64,000 bases of DNA from Cristatella mucedo (lineage: Eukaryota > Bryozoa > Phylactolaemata > Cristatellidae). Below are positions 40,701 to 53,662 of the stretch, one piece after another (position 1 is the stretch's first letter; every line of letters begins with the position of its first letter). The DNA lies in NCBI GenBank assembly GCA_009760855.2, contig WPIO01000030.1, forward strand, positions 3,424,001 through 3,488,000, in the 5' to 3' direction. The position numbers were made by a program, and so were the translations under genes. The notes beneath the pieces were generated by a model that made no database searches, had not been told where the DNA came from, and saw only the letters and a list, made by a program, of their open reading frames with translations.

Positions 40701-43700
40701 ATGTTATGTAGCTGAAAGTAGGCAGGTTTTACTGTGGAGCTGATGTGGTCGTCTAACGAGAGGTGACTTTGGAACATGACACCTAGATTTCGTTCAGATT
40801 CTACAGGAGATACGCTGGTAGAACCGAATTTAAGCATTTGCCTTTCCAATTTCTGAATCACACTCGGTTTGCCCATAACTAGTAAGTTGGTTTAATCATC
40901 ATTCAGTTTAAGAAAGTTTGCTGCCATCCATGTGTGGATGTCATCAACACATGTAGCAAGGGAGTTGAGAGAATTCCACATGCTAGAGGGCGGAGAGAGG
41001 TGAAATCAAAGTTACAACTGAGTGTCATCGGCATAGAAGTGAAAGCCTAGATTGTGTTGACAATCACATCGGCAGGAGGCAGAGTGTAAACCGTGAAAAG
41101 AACGGGACCAAGCACAGATCGCTGAGGTACCCCATATTTCAGAGGTTCCTCGGACGATCTTTGTCCATTGACATCAATGTTCTGGAGTCTCCAGCTGAGG
41201 TAGGACCCTAACCATTGCAATGCAGTGCCAGTGATGCCCAGGCAAGATGATACGTAGCTCAAGGACTTGGTGATCAGTAGTATCAAAAACTGCCGAAAGA
41301 TCGAGCAGAACAAGCAGAGATACTTTACATATGTCTGCATTTCTAAGTAGGTCGTCATACAGCCGAAGTATTGCTGACTCTGGTGTGATTAGCTCTAAAA
41401 CCAGACCAAAACTTACTTGCAAGGTTTGAAGTTTCAATATATGAGTTCAGCTGGTCTGCCACGACTCGTTCCAGTGTCTTTGATAGGAATGGTAGAAGGG
41501 AGACAAGGGGGAAATTGCACAAGTTCTCTTGGTCTAGTGTTGCTTTTGTTGAGCTATGGCCTGACTACAGTCTTTTGAAAGGTGCTGGGACATGACCTGA
41601 GGCTAATGACATATTTATGGTGTTAGTTATACATGGCAGCAGCAGATCAATGCATCGTAGAAGCAGGACTGTGGGAATAGGGCCCAGAGGACTAGTTGTC
41701 TTCTTTGATAGGGATATGAATCAGGACGAGGTCACTAGTGACCTTGAATATAGACATTCGTGCCTCTATAAAGCATTAAGTAATTGTGGAATCACAACCT
41801 GTTACCATCCTTAAAAGTTTTACTGAGATTTCTGCATGCGATGTGGCTACCTTAAATAAGGTCTTGTAAAAAGAGCTCGTCCCCTGAAGACTCCATACCA
41901 TCATCTCTTTGGTCTTCACTGGCAGACCAACTTAGCCCTGCCATAACCGAGATTTTAATGCTTCTTTGGGAACAGGGGTCCTGCCCAAGTCCTTCAAATC
42001 GGCAATCGTTAGGCCGATACTTAAAACGCCTAGATTACATACAGAGGTCCTTGCAAACTCTCGCCCAGTTTCCATTCTTCCTTTTTTTGTCAGATTCTTG
42101 AAAAAATTGTCGCTAAGCAGCTGGTTGCAAATATTGAAAAGAATAAAATGTCAGAAACATTTCAATTTGGGGTTCAAGAGGCAGCACTCCAATGAAACTG
42201 TTCTCCGTGTTAACAATGACATTCTATGTGGTAACGATGATGGGAATGTCACTGCCCTAGCTCTGCTATATTTATCAGCTACACCATTGATCACGATGTC
42301 CTACTTGAATGATTGAGGACAACGATTGGTCTGGCAGACAAGGTACTGGCATGGTTCTAATCTTACTTGTCTGATCGTGTTCGATCCGTGTCATGTGAGG
42401 GTCAGGTGTGACTCACCAGACGGGTCACCTGTGGAGTCCCTCAAGGATCTATCCTCAACCCCTTGCTGTTCTCCATTTATACTCAACCTCTGCGAAAAGT
42501 GATTTAGGCCCATAGAATAGGATATCACTTTTATGCTGACGATAGTCAGCTGCATTTGTCATTTAAGCCGTCGGAATCTGCTGCAGCAACTGATAAACTG
42601 AATGCTTGTCTTACCAACATTCAATTCTGGATGACAGAAAACTTCTTGAAACTAAATGATGATAAAACCGAACTGCTGCTCATAGGACACCCTAAGCGTG
42701 TGGCTGGATTAAAGGCTTTGCTTTTCTAATAGGTGAGACTATTGTGCGACCATCACGTGCTCGAAATCTAGGCGTCGTTTTCGATAGCTGCCTAAATTTT
42801 AAAAGCTTCATTGAGAAGACTGCTTGTACAGCCAACCATCACATTCGATTCCTATCTAAGATTAGAAGCTGTCTTCCAGAGTGGCTTGCAAAAAACTTAA
42901 CTAGCTACTTAGTTCTTTCTCAGCTTGATTATTGTAATTCCCTTTTGGCTATGCTACCAAAAAAAGCAACTAGGCCACTGCAGCTGGCTGTGAATATGGC
43001 AGCAAGGCTAGTTTTCAAGTCCCAGAGGTTTGAGCCCATGTCTCCTTTGCTAAAAGAGCTAGGGTGGCTGCCGGTTGATCAACGGTTACAGAGCAAAGTT
43101 CTTATGCTGACCCACAAAACTGCCACGGCTTGGCTCCTTCGTACCTAGCTGAACTGCTGCACCAGTTTCAGCCTCCTCGTGCCCTCAGGTCCTCTATGGA
43201 CAATAAATTAGCTGTCTCATTCCTCCGCTTAAAGACCGTTGGCGACAGAATCCTTAGCTCTGCAGGTCATAGACTGTGGAACTCGCTTCCACAATTCTTA
43301 CACAACGACAACTACTTTTCTCTTACTGACTATGGCTCATCCTTTTCAGCGATTCTGAGCTGCTACTTCCATTCTACTCACTACTTCAACTGCTCCCCTA
43401 ACTCTGCTATGCTTCCCACTTTCTCTTTGTTGCGTGAGATGAAGTCTGTTGGCTACCGAATGCGTACCGAAAGTCGCTTAGGCTGTGAGTGCGCTATACA
43501 AAACTCCTGAGTAACACCCACATTGTCTTTATGGCTTTGTCGAGTTACAGACAGGAGATAACATTACATTACACTGTGGTGCTGCATGGAATTGAGGGAC
43601 ATGATTGGGGGGGGTGCTGCCATCTTAGGGATGGACTTCCTGATCTTGTCTATCTTGTTAACAAAGGAGCCATAAGTGTGCACAAGGGTAGCCTTAAGGC

Positions 43701-46700
43701 GCAACTTACTGTTCATGCATGCAGCTGTGATGCAGCGAGTATCAGATCATCAGATGTCTCCAAGGTCTGAGAACTTATTGAGCCCGTAGGCATGTGACAT
43801 GCAAAAATCTTAGCAATATGGCCATCCCACTGCTGGGGCTATACATTTGTTCATGTAATAATAGGGTTTCCTACGATGCCCAGCATACTCAAGTTATATG
43901 CACCATGTGAAAATATTTATCGACAGCCCAAAAGCAAGCATGCTGTTGGTTTGTACGTGTTTAGTGTGAGGTCGTCCCACCAAGATTCTCTGCGACCTCC
44001 CTTGTTTGGCCAGTCGTAGAGGCCACCAGCTTCTGTGGTGTTTTTTCTGCTGTAGCACATACCATTGAGGCTGAGTTTGACTGAAAAGGTCGGTTACTGG
44101 TGCAGGTCTCAGCTGCCAGTCAATATTGCTTCTTAGTCGTTCTATCGGGTTCGAATCAGGCGACGGGTTGGTTTACTGCCACCGGGTCTTGGGCCAGGGT
44201 TGAGGTGCTCGAACTTCGATACCCAGACTGTGAGTTCGTATCCGATTGAATGTAGTCTTTTATTGCCTACTGCAAGTGATGACGATAGCCATTAAAGCTC
44301 CTCTGCTGCTATATAAATAAGGCTGTATAATTAGTATCTTAACCTTTACTGTACGTATTGCATCAGCAGTACAAAACAAGGATTCGTCAAAAAGTTCTTT
44401 GCTCATGTTATAGTTGACCAAGCAAGTTGGACTTTGAAGCTCAAATACTTTGCTTGGGGTTCGTCACATTTGGCAAGATAACGACCCTAAGCACACTGCC
44501 AGGCCATTGGAGTACTCTTTGACGAATCCTCGTGTGGTGCTGATGGAGTATGCCTAGCCAGTCGCCTGATTTGTACCAAATTTGTATCAAACGACTATGG
44601 AGCGATATCGACAAACGGCTGAGATAGGGTGTTTGGCCTTCACCAGTAGCCGGCCTTTTCAGTAAAACCCAGGCTTGGGAATGTGCTACAGCAGAATAGG
44701 CACCACAGAAGCTGGTAACCTCTATGCGTGGCCAGAATAGTGAGGTCATACAAATCGTGATGGGCTGGCAGCTCAATAAAGCCACACCTTCTAACAGCAT
44801 GTGTTTGTTTGGGGCTATCAATAGATATTTTCAAAAACTGCACATTACTGTGTTATGCCTGGCATCGTAGAAAACTTTTACCCAAACTTTTATATGTATA
44901 GCCAATTTATAGCCACAGCAGATTCAGCCATACTTCATACATACTGAGACGATTTTTTGGTGTTGAATGTATCACTCTGGCAGACTATGGATACATGCAG
45001 GGATTTATGCTGCTGGCTTTATGGCTGCTCACCTTGCACATCCGCTCAGTTGCTCTCTATGAAAGTGAAGTTTAAAATAACAATTGAAAAAAAACTCGGT
45101 TCCAGTGCTTCTTAATGTATTTTTTGGTGTGGCTGCATTACCCACTCAATGGTTTGTCTAGGTGCGCAGTCGTCTGCCGTGACTCTGGCTGTGTACAGCA
45201 AAGTGGAAAAGTCATTAACTCAAAGCACGAATCTGCATGTGATCCTATATTTGTATTTCGTGTATTTAGACAAAGGCACGGGTGCATTCAGTTTCCAAAC
45301 ATCTTGTTCGCTCTATTCTGGCCCATTACACATATACAGCAGATAACCTGTCCTAGCAACCTGGGAAGCAATCTCGTAGAGTGAAATTCTGAGCTCGAAA
45401 ACACGAAGGCATGAAAGTTCTTTGATGCAAATTGTTTGTGGGTGGTATTGCATTATTTTAGGGCGCCGGCAAGTAGGCTGCAACAAAAGCTTGGTTGGTT
45501 TTGCATGCCTGTGGCTTTTCTGAGTTACTGATAGAGATACATGCACCTTTTTTCATAAAATAGTCACTTTCCAATCTGTAGTGTATCACTTGCTTGGTGC
45601 TGGCAGACGGCCTTCAATGCTCCAAACCGCAACATAACTTTTAGCCCTAGTTCTGGGGGAGTTGATTTTCTTACTTAGGCCCTCGTCCCGTTGGCCTGTG
45701 GTTTGCTGCAGACGTTAAGCTAGGTAGGACTATGAAGCCCAAACTTTAGAAAGCGTACGAAGATCAGGGCGGACTGTCCATCGACTGTGAAAGAAGGACT
45801 AGTATTGGTCGTACCAATTCATCCCTGCAAAGGCCCAAGTCAAGCTTCTATAAAAAAAAAAGGAAAACCATAGATCATACATTGTCCAAATATGCCGATA
45901 TCGATCATTGACCGGCCTCAGCCACTTCCCGGTTAACACCATACCGAACGATCTTTATGGTGATCTAGATGACTGTTTCTCTGGCTTCTTTTCCAACACG
46001 ATGGGTAAGATTAGAGAGTCCATCTCTAAGGTAATATCCCGATGAACTCATCACCCACTATTACTCACTTTATCCTAGTGTCCGCCTTCAGGCCTAGTAG
46101 TAGCGACTTCATCTCGAACTTTATCTCAGTCTAACAAAACTACTAGCTCGTCAGGTCCCATATTTATTGTTCTCTTTGTAAGATGTATAGATTTGCTGTT
46201 GCCTTACATGACTAACCCAAGAAGTATGTCCTTATCCCTAGGTCACGACCCTTCATCCTTCAAAGAGGGTTGTCGTTATGCTGCTCTTTATGAAGTAAAC
46301 ACTTGACCTAAAACACGTGTAAACACTTAAGCAGCTTTTTTTGCCACGCCTCCCTCCTGCCATTCCTATCAAAGATGACACACAGCTGTACATGCTTGAA
46401 GATTGCTCCCAGCCTTCCAGCATCTCAAACTCTCTTGATCCCATGTAACCGTTCCTTAATTGAATGATATAAACCTGCTTACTAATTTTGAAAAACCTCA
46501 AGTGTTACTCAGAAATTAGAAAGCCTAACACTCACAAGGGGCTCAGCCGGCATAGCTCTCTGCATGCAATCTGTGCATTCTGTTTCAGCATGACCTTTCA
46601 TTATGTGGCCACGTCAGCTGCATAGTCAAGTCTGCCTACTTTCAGCAACAAAACGTTGCAAAAATTGAGCCTGCTTAGAATGCAGTAGCACAGTCATGCT

Positions 46701-49700
46701 GGTCCATGCACTTGACACTCACTGTCTCGACTTTTGTTACAGGTCTTCCGGCATATGCAATCAGGCACTTGCAGTTGGTGAAAAACTAGCGGCTAGGCTT
46801 GTCTGTCGTGAACTGTGTAGTTGCGACATTACATCATTACGCCACTGCTCACCGACTAGCACTGGCCCCCATCAAGCAGTGTGTCGATTTTCAGGTTTTG
46901 TTCTTCACTTTTGGGCCCCTCCATTCTCTTGCTCCTACCTAACAATCGGAAATACTTCCCAATTAGGCTAGCCGTCATGCAGCTGCACTTCCGACTCAAG
47001 CAGTTTAGCTGTGTCTCTAACCAATCTCAAATCTTTTGAAGACTGTTCTTGTAGTTCGTATGCTCCCAAAGCCTGGTACTCAATCCCAACTGATGTCACG
47101 ACACCCCCTGACGACAATATTTAAAAAAGAAAAAGAAATGAAAAATGCACCTGTTCCTCACAGCATTTGCCGGGTTCGTGTGATTTGTCTTTTAATGTGC
47201 CTATGCGTGCTGACACTGGCTATGTTGTCACTAACTGTATTGACATGCTTACTTTACAGTAAATATTAGTGCCTTCAAAGAAATTTAGGTCTGAGGGTGC
47301 GATACAGGTGTCTTATTATTGCTATAATAAGTTTTTAGCACAATAACTCTTTCTTTGTTGTACCTACTGCCTGCATTTTTAATGTCTACTGAAAATATTA
47401 GTGACATGATTTGTGGTTTTAATGGATCCACTTGTCAGCGTTTTTATTACCTTTCTTAGACTCGGTGGCACAGTCTTATCTATCTCATATACATTCAATA
47501 TTATCTCAATAATTGTTCTGGCTAAACTGCTCTTCCTAATCATAGCAGAGACAGAGTCGAGACAAAGGCAGTGTTCCCACCTATTCCAGAGTTACTTAAG
47601 GATTAAGGACAGCTTGTTACTTTAGTGGCAGATTCTACAGAAAGTCTCTAATAGGCTTTCAGTGTGAGTGTCTGATCATTGTCTTGCTGCCAAATGTAGC
47701 CGTTCTCCAAAATAACTCTAGCATTTAAAAAATATCAGTATTTTATACCAGATCGATCTATGCAGCAGTCTATGAGCCATGTATTACAGTGCAGAAAGCC
47801 GATGTCAGAAGAGTATACACAGCTCCTGATCTTCTGCCACTGAATTAACAGTTGGCCTGCAATCAGTCAGCGCAGTTCCATCTTGCATTTATTACCAGCT
47901 TACGAGCATTCATTCACTACTGTTGCTGGGAGCATGAATTTTGACCAGTGCCAACATGCATAAAAAACGACAGCCATACTAAAATATTCTTGTAGCAACT
48001 GTTAATTCTTGGTTGATTAGGCTTATTTCAACATATAAAGCCTGCAGTAAACATTTTGTGGTGCCGTTGGTGATTGCCCTCTTGCCCTTGTTTGACTTGA
48101 TGCCTCTGCAAGCCAGACAAAGCAGACCTTTAACAAAATGCTAGCTGATTTAACAGCCTCTTTTGTATAGCGACAGAAGAGCCTTTATGGCTATCACCGC
48201 CACTTGCTGTGGCAATAAAGGATTGCCCACAGCAGGATTCAAACCCACGACTTCGGACCCGAGGTCGTGAAAAGCAACCCTTACCTAGTGTGCCACCACG
48301 GCTTTGCCTATAGTCATGATAAAACTGCTAACGCCTGCAGTGATTGCGCAGACATAAGAGAGCTGGCCTGTAAGCCAGTGGCTACTCGTGGTTGAGCTCA
48401 CATCATTCAATCTCAATTTCTTTACAGGAAGTTGGCTCATACCTGTATTTGGCATTGAAGTAGGTCACCTGAACGATTTGTGAAAGTAGACCCTGTGTGG
48501 CTTTTAATGAATGCTGCCTAGTGGAGTATGAATTGCTGAGCAATGAAATCGTATGATGATGACTAGCTGCTGGCTGACAGTACTGGCTTCTCTATAAGTG
48601 CTTGTGTAACAGGAAGTGCTCCAATCAGGTTGACACTGATGTATCAGCAGTGATGGCATAGGTTATGAGCTCGGGTGCATGCCATTGTACTGTTTAAACA
48701 AAATGTATGCACTAGCCCTGCCCGGCTGTGTGGCATCACGATGCCTTACCTTATTGCATTTTACTCATATAATGTTGTTTTAGTTGCTTCACGGATATGC
48801 CGAAATATTTGGCAGCGAATTAACGTCTAACAAAAAGTACAACTTCCCGTCATGTGCAAAAGTTGCTGTGTTCACATTCCATGGCTGCGAATTGAAAATA
48901 TCCTTTGTTGTATTTCGCTCGCCTGTTTTAGCTTTGTTCCGGCTTGTTGAACAGTTGTTTTAGCTGCTGCTGTGCTTGCTTGCAACCATTATTATTGGGC
49001 ATCTGGTGTCATCACTTTTTCGTGGCAAATTAAAAAACATATGAGTAAGGATCAAGAAAATAGCTGTTCTGCTGCCATGGAAAAGCCGAAGGAAATCATT
49101 GGCAAAATGACAGGTCAAATCGTACCCTATGATAAAATGTGTCAAAGCAATGTGAAAGTAGCAAGGAAGCTTGGTACTGGTGAGGTGACTGTCAGCTATA
49201 ACCTTAAGAAGTATTTTCAGGGTGGTAGCATGAACGTCTTACCCAAGCTCTGGCTGGCCACACGACACAAAGAAATGACTGCCCGACTAAGCTGCCTGCA
49301 CACGGTCAAAGTAAACCTGTTTACTTTGAGCTCTCCGAAAGTCCTTAGAAGAAGCACCGGGCAAAGCTGTAAGTGTCGAAACGGTTCGTTAGCGGCTTTC
49401 ATAGCATGGCATTTATTTAAGTGTCGGCAATTGGAAGCCTTCAATTAGCGAGTGACAGCTAAAAGCCGTCAGCAGTGAGTGTGTCAGCACGCCCACTTTC
49501 AAGCTCATTGCTGGAGCTGTGTTTTATCGACCAACGAAGTGAATTCACAATCCACTTAGGTGGCAAACGAAGGACTTTTATCAGCTGCAATACGGTGAAG
49601 AGTACCACCCGAACTGCTTACAATATATGCTTATGTAAGGTAAGTGTGCTTGTTTGGATAGTCTGTTTTGGCTTACGGCAACGACGCTCGTCTTCAAATT

Positions 49701-52700
49701 AACGTGATTATGGATGGGAATGTGCTCATAGGCACTGTCCGAAATGTTGTGTTGCCCTGTGCAAGATATCCTGCCGTGAAAGACTCTTGTTCGTTTAATG
49801 GGAAATTACCCTAAGCATGCCGTGAGCACAACAAAGCAATTCTTTGCAGACACGTGTCCGAGTCCTTAGTTGACCAAGCCAATCGCCTGATCTCGACTGC
49901 ATTGAGCCTGCACGGCTCAGATTGGAGCACACTTAAAGCCGAGAACTGTCTCAGACTCCCTAGCAGCTTTTTGGGTCGGCTTTAGCAGCCGTGGGCGTGC
50001 CTTACTTCGAACGCTTGCCGAAAGCTGATCGAGTCATTGTCTTGGCGAATACACGATGTTATAAAGAATAGGAGCGGTCCTAGTTTCCATCGATTAAAGT
50101 AGATACCTATGCTTGTATAACCTCGGCCCTCATAAGAGAAACAAATTAAAACATGCGCGCATGTTTTCCGTGCTCAGACAAAATATTAAGCCTGTCTGCT
50201 CAGATGATTGCCGCTTGATGGGGATATACATAAGCTCTCTAAGCACGTGTGCGTTTGACTGTATAAAACACATTTTGTGCTAGGAGATTGTATAGTCTTA
50301 ATACTCTTTGTATGCTGGATATGTTGACTGCTGCTATTTACTTGCATCTCATGGTCTTTCCCCTACTTACGTGTTTCGATTTAGCAGTCCATTTCAGCTG
50401 TGCTTCCTCCTTAGTATCTCGCAGTGTGCTTGCACACGTCATTCATTAAATGTTGATTTCCTCATCCGCCATCTCGTCAGTACGTCACTGGTCGAACGGA
50501 AGTTGCCTACGTGGCCAAACAGACGCCTATGTTGTCTTATGTCAACACTCACTATGCGCTCGAACAGCTACGTCAGCAAGCTGAGAGACAAAGTGGCCGA
50601 GGGCCAAGGGTATGGATGCTGTTTTGGCTGCTACCACTAAGCCTGCTGCTTCACTGCTGCTGCCACTGCCACTTATGCTGCTACCTGCGGCAGTCGCTGC
50701 ATCTGCCTGTTGCTGACGCTTCAGCTGCCACCGTTACTGCTGCTGCCGCCACCATCGCTACTCGGCCACTTTCCTGCTGCTGCATATACCACTGCTGCTG
50801 CTGTAACTGCAGCACCACGTTCGGTGTGCTTTGGCACCTCGCTATGATAATCCTTTGAAGACTGCTCGGCGCTTCAGGTCATGGTCACGGGGCCCACTGA
50901 TGTTGGCAAAAGCACTCTGTGTCGGCTGTTGCTTAACTATGCTGTAAGGATGCGGCGATCGCCTATCTATGTCGATTTGGACGTTGGCCAGGTAAATTAT
51001 TTATACACCTGGGATCTTTTGTAATTAATGCAATGCTATCCTGTCACGTCTTTATGAAATTGTTTGAAAAATGTTTTTGTGTGTTTGGCAGGGGTCAATA
51101 TCTATTCCTGGAACTATTGGTATGTATATCCCGATAAGTTTTTGTCCTAATATGTTGAGCTGGGTTGGCTAGGTCGTAATACATCGTTGCTGCCCACTGA
51201 CCTGCAGTATAGCTACAGTGGCGTTTGGTTCCACGCTTGAGGTGATACAGTGGCTACTCTTTAGGCGCCCTTATTGTTGAACGACCGGCTGACATCGAAG
51301 AAGGGTTTCTTGTCAACGCACCTTTGGTATTTCACTTTGGTCACAAGAGTCCCGGCGATAATCTAACTCTTTACGACAAGCTTGTAGCCCGCCTCTCCGA
51401 AGTGGTCAGCTTGCGATGTTCTAATCAGCAAGGTGTGTATCTGTTTTACTGCTGTGTGTCGGTGGTCGGTGCTTTGTGTGGTATTCATGGGTAGACTTGC
51501 ATTCCAGCATGCCCTGACATGTAGCACCCCTACTAAGACCTTGCGATTCTGCTGTCTGATGCTAATCCTTCTCCCCGCCAAATAGCCTTTCTTATCATGC
51601 TTTTACTAATTTTCATCTGGGTTTGCTGCAGCCAACATCAGTGGGATTGTGATTAATACTTGTGGCTGGATCCGAGGTGGTGGATACAAAAGCCTGGTGC
51701 GTGCGGCCGAGGCATTCGAAGTGGACGTCATAGTCGTCATAGACCAGGAGCGGCTGTATGCAGAGCTGCGCAGTGTTATGCCACACTTTGTACGAATTGT
51801 GCATCTGCAGAAATCCGGAGGGGTATGCATCGTGCATGCTGCTTGCAAGCAAAGCGGATTTCGATCGCTCGTGTGATTTTGCTGGGTCGTGGGAAAGGGT
51901 GCTTCCTGGCTCCCCTCCTGTTGGATCGACTCACTTTGCATGTTGGGCAGCAAGCCTCAGTATGATCGGCTGCTCAGATAAGTTCAAGGTTGGATTGCGG
52001 TCTTAATCGTGGCTACATCCGGGATAACTGCAGTGCTATTTCTTTTTCCGTCATAGGTTGTGGAACGTTCGAAAGAAGTCCGTGCCGAGGCACGAGATAA
52101 TAAAATTCGCGAATACTTCTACGGTATTAAGAATACACTTTTCCCGCACACTTTCTCAGTGAACTTTTCGGATGTCAAGATTTTCAAAGTTGGTGGTAAG
52201 TAGGAAGGTGTCAGCACGGTCAGTGCGACAGTAGATCGACTTCTGGTTTCCTTCTCTTGTATGTTGATGCATTTTTACTTTAAAGGCCGTGTCTTTGGTA
52301 CTTTGTAAATAAGTCAGATGTGATAGCAAAACTTAAAAGGCTGTCTAAGTACCTTGAGCAGAAATTCGTAACTAGCATAGTGATAATAGTAATAATAATA
52401 ATGACTTACTGTATGCATAACGCCCCAAGTGAACTATATCCCTGTTCAGGTACTTTACAACTTGCTGCTCGGGAAATAGTGGGGGTAGGTAGATACGTTG
52501 CACCGTCTTTTTATGTAAAGTGATTAGTAAGATATTTAGTGCCCCCCCACTATACTTATGTCCAATTATTATTGTTACTGCTATTCTTAATTGGAGGTTC
52601 GTAGGTATTTTCTGATGTTGCAAGTTCTCTATGAACTGTCAAGTGGCCGTGCAGTTTCTTATTCCGCATGACACGTATAGGATTAGACCTGTTTACTGTT

Positions 52701-53607
52701 ACCCTGCCGTTCGTAAAGGTCGATGTGATGTAATTAATACTGACTGTTCCGGGCCTGTAGGCGGCTCTTATGCAGTAGCATGGTGAGCTGCTGGTGGTAG
52801 GTTTGGTGTTTTATGAGCCGCCCCCACACCGTTAGCCATTCTGCAGTTAACAGCAGTAATTTTGTCTCATTGTGACTGCATTCATCGAATCCTTTTCGTA
52901 TGCTGGCATGATCTGCCTTGCGTTGCCATTTAATTTCAGCATGTTCATGTGCCTGCTCGTATAAAGGAGTGATTTCCAGCTAATGCACTAATACTCTCGT
53001 TCTATGAAGAAATTTCAGTTTAGGACTTATGCCGTATTTTAGTTTAAGCATGAGTGTCCAGCACACTTCCAAGTTACCATAACAAAGAACACAGCACTTG
53101 TCTTGCCGAACTAACAAGGTTAAATGGCACGCAATATATTATGCTTAGACAAGCATGGCAACTCATACACAAGTATTGTGCTTAGGCAAGCATGCGAAAG
53201 CACACAAGAAGTCACTTAGGATCACAGGTTAGTAGGACTCCTGGCTAGTAACATGCACTGAATCATGCATAGTAAGCATGCACACAGCATACTGCTGGCA
53301 CAAAAAAAGACAAATTCACCGGGTACAAGGAAAGCAGTATGAAACCGATGTGTCTTAGCTGAGACATAACTGATGCCAGGGCAGTGCAAAAGGTGACAGA
53401 AGCTTGGAGATAGTCGAAAGCTTTCACCACTTGCAAACTAAAGGCCAGGTCACGAAAGGTTTCAATTTAGTCGAGGAACAGGAGCTTAGTGGAAGCCAAT
53501 ATGCCTTGATACTGGATGTACAAGGAGGTCGGAGAGGTAGGCTGTTGAAGTTTAGTAAAGCAACCTGTGAAAGTAAGATTAGAGAGAGAGGAATGGAGAT
53601 TAAGATC

Positions 53608-53662
<55 letters not shown>

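Noticed and set aside
50481..50483. Ordinary GT-AG splicing of CLP1 intron 3 at the AG ending at 50480
   Set aside because: No suitable GT donor at the exon end, and it would insert an extra residue in a conserved block; AT-AC fits exactly.
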